A DNA stretch of 64,000 bases, taken from the NCBI GenBank assembly GCA_017163975.1, contig JAFFSR010000237.1, positions 1 to 64,000 of the forward strand, given 5' to 3'. Each line of letters opens with the position of its first letter. Position 1 is the first letter of the stretch. Positions 58,047-64,000 of this stretch are shown in pieces. This stretch comes from Anastatus disparis (taxonomy: Eukaryota > Arthropoda > Insecta > Hymenoptera > Eupelmidae). A program made the translations under genes and the position numbers. The notes under the pieces are model-generated. The model made no database searches. It was not told the origin of the DNA and worked only from the letters and a program-made list of their open reading frames with translations.

Positions 58047-59513
58047 TCATAGATCTTCAGCCTCAGTAAACCAGCGAGGCCCGTGCCACCGAAGACTGAA
58101 AACTGCTAGTAAAGAAGGTGCAACTCCTTGCGTCGCAAGATCTACAGGGTTGTCTGCAGATGAGACTTGTTGCCAAATAGTGGATGGCAGTGTGGTCGTA
58201 ATTTCACTTACGCGATTTGCAACGAAAACTTTCCATTTCGTTGGGTAAGCTTGAGGCCAGGCCAATACTATCTGAGAATCAGTCCAGCAATGTATACTCT
58301 CCGGCTGTATTTGAGTTTTTCCAATCACGTAACTGACCAAGCGTGATAAGGTAACTGCTCCGCAGAGTTCGAGACGAGGCAGACTTATCGTTTTTATGGG
58401 AGCAACCTTAGATTTCGCAGTAAGGAGCCTGCAAGTAATGACATCCTCTGAAGCTACTCGAACATAGACGCAGGCAGCGTACGCTCGTTCAGAAGCATCG
58501 CAGAAAGCTTGGATTTGCCATCTTGAGTTTTTGCAAGTACCTATCCAACGAGGTATTCTAAATGTTTCCAGTTGAGTCAGCTGATCTCGAAGTTCCATCC
58601 AAACTGCAGCAACACCTTGGCCAACAGGATCATCCCCATCTAGCTTGTGGTGCGGGATTGGCGGAGGTGATGGCGTAGTTGAAGTACTGGACTTAAACTC
58701 CGAAGAATGTAGCTTTGTGTGGTGTGGTTGATTGCAGACGATACATCTCCCTTTCGAAAAGCATTGATCCACCGTATGACTGGCATTCAGGCAGTTGGTG
58801 CACAGCTTAGCAGTCCTTGCGTGAGATAACCTTTCCTCCTGTGGACAAGACGAGAATTTTTTACAATATCCAAGAAAATGTTTATCATGACAAAAGGAGC
58901 ATGTATAATTTGTTTTTGCAGAACTGATTGAAGCTACATTTATTGAAAGGTTAAGAGAATGCTTCGATCCTGATGTTTCCTTTTGTGATTTTCCAGAAGG
59001 ATATATATTGGGGTCTTCTATTACTAAGGCAGTGACCTTATCCTCAAAGATTTCCCACTCCCTCTGAACACCTTTAAGGACTGGCATTTTTAATTTCTCC
59101 AAGGAGGCTTGGTAGAGCGTTGGCTGATGAACATGATCAGGTTGCAGAGGCCGGTCAGCGACTGGTGGATGGACATGTTGAGCAACTGGTCGGTACAGCT
59201 TCAGTTGCCTTTTAAGCCAAGCTTTCGCCGAGATATACTTCTCTTGGATGATCTGATGATAGGTTGTCTTAAAGTACGCACACTCAGGAAGTTGTTCAGC
59301 AAAGCGATTAAGCAACAAGTGTCGCTTTGAGAAATCCAGCCAATTATGTTCTAGAAACTCCAGTCGAGTTTCAACTTCTTCTTCGGTGAAATGGCGGCCA
59401 GCTGTTACATCCTGGTCCTCAGCTTGGCTTGAAATTAAGGAGCATGTAGTCTTCTGATCACGTAGTACATCGTTGAAGTAGTCTAAAGTCCTGTCTTCAC
59501 CGGGAAGAACCAT
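58047..59513 (-). CDS. In-frame Gag-RNase H fusion of the BEL/Pao element
   Basis: A 488-codon open frame. Residues 1-125 are the helical N-terminal part of BEL Gag. Residues about 205-275 hold three zinc-binding motifs: 'CSFCHDKHFLGYC', 'CTNCLNASHTVDQC' and 'CIVCNQPHHTKLH'. At about residues 285-300 the protein jumps to the RT/RNase H connection ('RIPRWIG'). It continues as RNase H with Asp in 'FCDASERAYAACVYVR', Glu in 'LPRLELCGA', Asp in 'HCWTDSQIVLAW' and Asp in 'NPVDLATQG'. The aspartic protease and the whole RT are missing, yet the frame stays open over the junction. The product would be an RNA-binding protein with a tethered RNase H. Confidence 0.85.
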   Translation of the reverse strand: MVLPGEDRTLDYFNDVLRDQKTTCSLISSQAEDQDVTAGRHFTEEEVETRLEFLEHNWLDFSKRHLLLNRFAEQLPECAYFKTTYHQIIQEKYISAKAWLKRQLKLYRPVAQHVHPPVADRPLQPDHVHQPTLYQASLEKLKMPVLKGVQREWEIFEDKVTALVIEDPNIYPSGKSQKETSGSKHSLNLSINVASISSAKTNYTCSFCHDKHFLGYCKKFSSCPQEERLSHARTAKLCTNCLNASHTVDQCFSKGRCIVCNQPHHTKLHSSEFKSSTSTTPSPPPIPHHKLDGDDPVGQGVAAVWMELRDQLTQLETFRIPRWIGTCKNSRWQIQAFCDASERAYAACVYVRVASEDVITCRLLTAKSKVAPIKTISLPRLELCGAVTLSRLVSYVIGKTQIQPESIHCWTDSQIVLAWPQAYPTKWKVFVANRVSEITTTLPSTIWQQVSSADNPVDLATQGVAPSLLAVFSLRWHGPRWFTEAEDL

Positions 59514-61170
59514 ACTGTAGAATGATCAAATGTATAAGTATAAGTAAGATTAACGCACCGTTGTCGTCTGCACACGAGATGCGAGAGATTCACTCGTGGA
59601 TTTTATTGTGCAGGAAGAAATGTGCTGACAATTGCAGACGCTCAGCGTATTAGCAGTGATTCTTAATAAGAACCTGTTACAGTTTTTACTATTTCTTGTA
59701 GGTAAAAACTTTAGATAATGTTAAGATTAATGCACTGTTGTCGTCTGCACACGAGATGCGAGAAATTCACTCGTGGATTTTATTGCGCAAGAAGAAATGT
59801 GCATTAATGGTAAGTAATTGATAGTTGAATAAGCGTTCAACTACTGATAGTGACTCGCTGCTACAGAAGAATGCAGTGTGGTTAGCGATACCTATAATTC
59901 AAGGTTAAGTTTCACTTGAGGAGGTCAACTATCGATCTGACTGCAGAAAGACGGTGAAGAAGACGTTTTTCTCTTACGCAGTATAGACCATAAGCTAAGA
60001 AATACTAGCTTATTTTTAAAGTAGTTTTCAGAACAGATGTACGATCATTTGACAATAGAAGAAATGTCATTGAAATTGGACACTGAGTAAGTACAAATCC
60101 GATTTGTTATCCAAAGAGAAATAACCAATCGATATGTTTTTGAAAGATTTGAACAATTAGTCTAGACGTAAATTTGCTTAAGAAATTAGCAAAAGTCTTG
60201 ATTTTATCGTTCGATAATCGATGCTAGTTCAGGTTAGAAGTAGCAAGAAATTCTATTTCTAGTAGCAACGACGAGATGAGATAAATACAAATTTGATTTA
60301 AAGTCGAAAGAAAAACAACCCAGTGATAAGTTTTTCGAGAGATAATTAAACGATTAGTCTAGACGAAGATTTTGCTTAAGAGTTTAGCAAAAGTCTTAGA
60401 TTTTATCATTTAATAATCGATGCTAGCTTAGGTTAGAAATAGCAAGAAATTCTATTTCTAGTAGCAGCGATGAGTTGAAATAAATACAAATTTGATTTAA
60501 ATTCAAAAGAAAAATAACCAATCAATAAGTTTTTGAAAGATTTGAACAATTAGTCTAGACGTAAGATATCGCTTAAGGAATTAGCGAAAGTCTTAGATTT
60601 TATCGTTCGATAATCGATGCTAGTTCAGTTTAGAAATAGCAAGAAATTCTATTTCTAGTAGCAACGATGAGTACAATAGCAAGCGACGACGATGAGTAAA
60701 ATGTGGAAAAAAGCCTTTATATGAGTCTGGCCATTAAAGGAAAAGGTTAAGTGTACGTTACCAAAGAAATGACGCCTGCTTGAGAGTGTGCTATTACCGT
60801 AGAAGAGAGCGTCGGTAAGATGGCGGAGCGTCTCTACAAAAATCCTTTGTGAAAGATGGCTACCTGTTGCTATCTCTCTCTACTTGGCGTCACTGGCTTT
60901 TACGCTTAAATTTTCCACGTAGCGTTTTGATGAAGCTTTGACTCTTTTAACTTTAAATTTAGACCACTTTTGCACTTTTTAGATTAACTTTGAAATAGAG
61001 TTTTTCCTAGCCTTTAATTCACTAGTAAGTTAAACTTTCTGTGAGAGAACAATGTCTTTAATGGCGGCCTTTCCGACTAAACTGCGCACTAATTTTACTG
61101 TTCTTTTTCAAGTGTAAGCGTTTTAGCTTATTTCTCTGTTTGATGATTAATTTGTTTTTTCTTAAAACCC
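59514..61170 (-). other. Long 5' leader of the BEL/Pao element with internal repeats
   Basis: About 1.65 kb of non-coding sequence between primer site and gag. It has a 177-bp-spaced duplication (TTGTCGTCTGCACACGAGAT at 59,561 and 59,738) and a three-fold 197-bp tandem repeat. RNA packaging and dimerisation signals are expected in such leaders; which part does this is unknown. Confidence 0.7.
60090..60680. repeat. 197-bp tandem repeat, three copies, in the BEL leader
   Basis: TCTAGACG/TCTAGAC-containing units at 60,161, 60,358 and 60,554. Each ends with AGCAAGAAATTCTATTTCTA, itself a small palindrome (TAGAAAT/ATTTCTA). Confidence 0.88.
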
Positions 61171-61189
61171 AATCCAGCTCGAAGGACCA
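61171..61189 (-). other. Primer binding site matching tRNA-Tyr
   Basis: Two bases inside the 5' LTR the minus strand reads TGGTCCTTCGAGCTGGATT. From memory the insect tRNA-Tyr 3' end is ...CCGGCTCGAAGGACCA, which pairs with all but one base. This also fixes the transcription direction as minus. Confidence 0.75.
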
Positions 61190-61191
61190 AA

Positions 61192-61773
61192 TGTGCGAGC
61201 ACGCCCTTTTTAATTGATATTTTATTGACTGTAAATTTCCCTTTTTATTTTTATACTAAAAGACTTTAAGCTTTAAGAGAAATATATGCGTGTCGCTCAG
61301 AATGTGCGTTGGTTGGGTGAGAAGACAGCAAGTAAGAAAAAACACATCACTTTCCTTTAAACACTTACACTTTAATTTAGCGAATTAATGATTAAATGAT
61401 ATTGGCTTTTACAGAGATAATAAGCGTAATTGTGCGTTCACAGTTTAAATCTAAATCAGTTTCAAGTACAGTTAATCTAATGTACGCGTGGGTTTGAGTC
61501 TCGCTTGTGCTTTAGGAGCAGCGAAAGGCTTTCAGGTGCGTGTGGTCACTCTCGTCGCTTGTACTCGACTGACTGTGCGCGAGGTTAACGTTAAGCGTAT
61601 ACGCGCAGCTTCTTAGCCGACAACGTGGTTATGTTCAAATCCTACTGCGTCGCGAGGGGTTCACAAGAGTGAGCGCACGCAAAGAAACGTGCTCGTGGTA
61701 CTACATTCAAATGTTGTAGAAATATACACTTTGAATGTATACCATAAGTAAAATAAGGCAATTGGCCTGAACA
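61192..61773 (-). repeat. 5' LTR of the BEL/Pao element (582 bp)
   Basis: TGTGCGAGCACG...GGCCTGAACA, directly followed by the CCGTG target copy. Pairs with the LTR at 56,041-56,610. Confidence 0.93.
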
Positions 61774-61778
61774 CCGTG

Positions 61779-62620
61779 TTAAATATATGTATATAGTTCT
61801 TAAACACAATAAATACACGCATTGTGTGTTTAAATTCCACCCGAAATGGTTGCTTGAACTACACTCGAATGTTTGTTTAAACTTCACCCGATTTTTAATT
61901 ATGTACAATGCTGCGTTGTAAAAATTATAATTATATGTTAGGATTCTTTATAAAAACTTTAATGACAATTATTAAACTAAATTTAAGGCACATTTCTAAA
62001 ATACTAAGCGCAAAGTAAATCCTGGTAACAAATTGTTACTATTTTTTTTCGTATAATTTAAAAAGAAAATTCATGACTTAATATAAATTTATTTGAGAAG
62101 CTCAATCCGTTGACAGATCTAAAGTTAGAAATAAAAAAAGTCGCATTCTACATTATCTACGATCTTAGCCCGCTCATGCCACCTTAAACGTTAAATTTTC
62201 ATTAATAAATCAGGGAGCGCGGTAGCGCTCCTTACGGCATGTTAGCGCTACGGCTTTCCCTATTTACTTTGAATTTGTGATGTTCAAAGAAAATTGTGAT
62301 GTTCATATAAAATGTTATTGAAAATATAAAACTACCTTCAACAAAATTTAAAAAAATAATAAGTTATTAACGTAAAAGTAAGAATAAAAGTAATATTACA
62401 GCTATAAACTTGCCAGACCCACTCTACAAAAGTTAAATATATCATTAATGTTATAAAATTAGATTATTTGTTCATTGAATACTAAATTGTGAAAATTAAT
62501 ATATATTTTAAATTTCCTTACGAGATTCTAAAAAGTCAATCCTAAAAAATGTTTTAAATGGATGTAAGTTCACCAAGAAATAGAACTTTTGAAGGGTGGG
62601 CCCGGCAAGTTTATAGCTGT
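61779..62620. repeat. Remainder of unit B spacer
   Basis: Continues the unit spacer exactly as in unit A from 47,614: degenerate 24-bp repeats, then the GC-hairpin repeat at 62,091-62,296, then a 130-bp remnant of the palindrome left arm and its loop. No gene. Confidence 0.75.
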
Positions 62621-63349
62621 AATATTACTTTTATTCTTACTTTTACGTTAATAACTTATTATTTTTTTAAATTTTGTTGAAGGTAGTTTTATATTTTCAA
62701 TAACATTTTATATGGCTTTTTTATACTTTATTTTTAACGAAGGAATTTTTTATTGATTCATTATTATCATCAAAATATAGGTACAATATCATTTGTAAGT
62801 ATTATTTTAAATCATATTAAAACTTGACCACACATTATTGATTTCAGTATTTTTTCTAGTGTATTTTTGTTATAATTTAATTCCCACTTTTTTATTATCT
62901 ATAATGTTAAAGACTTTTTTTAGAGATATAATAGATTTTTTTATAGTTGATTGTATTAAATTAGTTTAAATTTTTGACAAAATATTTTTAATTTTTGAGA
63001 TAGTGAAAAAGATTTTTTTTAAGCTACCTTGCCGTAATTTTACCTTTTTAAAGGTTATTTTTGACAACATATTTTAATTTGATTTTCATAATACAAAGGG
63101 AGATGAAGTTACAATTAATGGAAATTCATAATTAAATGATTCAAAAGTTCGAAAATACTGTGTGAATTTCTAACAAATTTGCATAATATTTTCTAAAATT
63201 CTAACTTTATACTTTTTCATTTAAAATTATAAGACTCTACATTAGGCTAAAAATAATAATGGACTTTCGAAAAATCGAACCCCACCTCAAAGGTTAAAAA
63301 AAGTACTCAGAAAAAGAAAATTTATTTTTAAAAAATTATTTATTATACA

Positions 63350-63475
63350 TTTTGATTTATGTACATTATTTATATTCATTATTTGCATACATTATCTATA
63401 TACATTATTTATATTCATTATTTACATACATCATCTATATACATTATTTATATACATTATTTATATGCATTATGA
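63350..63475. repeat. ATTATTTA-TACATTA simple repeat, unit C
   Basis: Counterpart of the tracts in units A and B. Confidence 0.8.
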
Positions 63476-63612
63476 TGCACGAGTCATATTACGATTATTA
63501 CATTTATATCACATTTCATTCGGAATATGTAAGTTCTTTTGAACTAATTTACATAGTAATTAATATTATAGTATTAGTTGGCAAATTTTTGCAAACATCA
63601 CGTAGAAAATCT

Positions 63613-64000
63613 TCAGGCATAATTTGGCTTTTTACTAACAGGTTCCGAATCTTGAGGTGATAAAGTACGTTTTCTTTTTCTTTCTTGATAAATTTCACTG
63701 AAAAATAAAAAAGATATTGTTTTATATCAACTGTACTGAAAGTTAAAATAAATTATAATAAGTTTTAAATACTTACTGATCAATAGCCCGTACTGCATAA
63801 GATCCTTGAGGAGTTAACATAGCCCCAGGTACCGAAGGTCCCTCAACCTCGATCATAAAACTTTTTGGAATTCCTGTACTTTTCTTTATTGCTTTTTGAT
63901 GAAATCCAAGGGGACAATCTTTAATCCAATGTCCTGGCTGATGACATTTGCGACAACAATAGTTTGAAGGTAGTTGACCAGTTTGATTAGATCCGCGAAT
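63613..64000 (-). CDS. DWNN plus zinc-knuckle RBBP6-like gene, copy C, cut by window edge
   Basis: Last exon 63,613-63,697 and most of the middle exon (63,777 to beyond 64,000) are present. The GGGG run that is shortened in copy B is intact here (near 63,909), the zinc-knuckle residues are unchanged, and splice sites are conserved. One Asn-to-Lys change lies in the basic tail. The DWNN exon should lie just beyond the window. So far it looks functional. Confidence 0.8.

Larger units (their letters stand above)
56041..61773 (-). mobile_element. BEL/Pao LTR retrotransposon, internally deleted, complete ends
   Basis: Inserted in unit B between two copies of CCGTG (56,036-56,040 and 61,774-61,778), present once in unit A at about 47,609-47,613. 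LTRs begin TGTGCGAGCACG and end GGCCTGAACA. A gag-RNase H fusion and integrase remnants lie on the minus strand. Protease and RT are absent. It must have moved using enzymes from an intact relative, or have been deleted after insertion. Confidence 0.93.
41293..64000. repeat. Tandem segmental array of DWNN-gene units (A, B, partial C)
   Basis: Three near-identical units in direct orientation. A starts at about 41,293, B at about 50,050 and C at about 62,620, each with the same palindrome arm followed by the gene, promoters and spacer. Aligned stretches differ at roughly one base in a hundred by eye. Coding exon 1 of A and B encodes the same protein. Size differences come from later insertions (46,123-47,030; 50,378-51,515; 56,041-61,773) and small deletions, such as about 550 bp missing from B opposite 43,860-44,415. 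Confidence 0.92.

Noticed and set aside
41293..64000. CRISPR-like or phage-like repeat system
   Set aside because: Repeats are kilobase-scale segmental duplications in a eukaryotic genome with introns. No short direct repeat/spacer pattern.

Overview
The window reads as insect nuclear DNA, most likely hymenopteran. It is very AT-rich and its genes have short introns. It holds a chymotrypsin-like serine protease gene, an insect-type odorant receptor gene and core promoters with TATA and TCAGT/TCATT initiators. The transposons are typical of insects: an errantivirus-like Ty3/gypsy element, a BEL/Pao element, a Penelope-like fragment and a jockey-like reverse transcriptase relic. The order is inferred from the style of the receptor and protease genes; no species can be named.

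Layout. 1-7.6 kb: a decayed errantivirus-like element on the minus strand (gag, protease-RT-RNase H, an unusually long linker, integrase and an F-protein-like env that runs off the left edge). 7.6-24.8 kb: a gene desert of AT-rich DNA with tandem repeats, isolated GC-rich patches and traces of LTR elements. 24.8-25.3 kb: C-terminal GIY-YIG part of a Penelope-like element. 26.3-29.5 kb: a serine protease gene on the plus strand with a possible 63-nt cassette exon just before the catalytic serine. 30.8-34.8 kb: an odorant receptor gene on the minus strand, broken in its second exon. 31.0, 35.7-36.9 and 28.5-28.9 kb: long inverted repeats that would fold as hairpin RNAs if transcribed. 38.4-40.9 kb: relics of a non-LTR reverse transcriptase, a GC-rich promoter-like insert and a YqaJ-type nuclease.

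41.3-64 kb: a recent tandem array. Three near-identical units each carry a short gene on the minus strand that encodes only the front of an RBBP6/SNAMA-type protein: a ubiquitin-like DWNN domain and a CCHC zinc knuckle, then a stop before any RING domain. Copy A (42,282-43,393) is intact, copy B has a 1-bp frameshift, and copy C is cut by the window edge. Each unit has two diverged TATA+Inr promoters about 0.94 kb apart. Transposons landed after the duplication and can be dated by comparing units: a solo LTR in unit A (4-bp target duplication), a 1.14-kb insertion in unit B (5-bp duplication), and a complete-ended but internally deleted BEL/Pao element in unit B (5-bp duplication, about 570/582-bp LTRs, primer site matching tRNA-Tyr). 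This DWNN-knuckle family is the most interesting item in the window.
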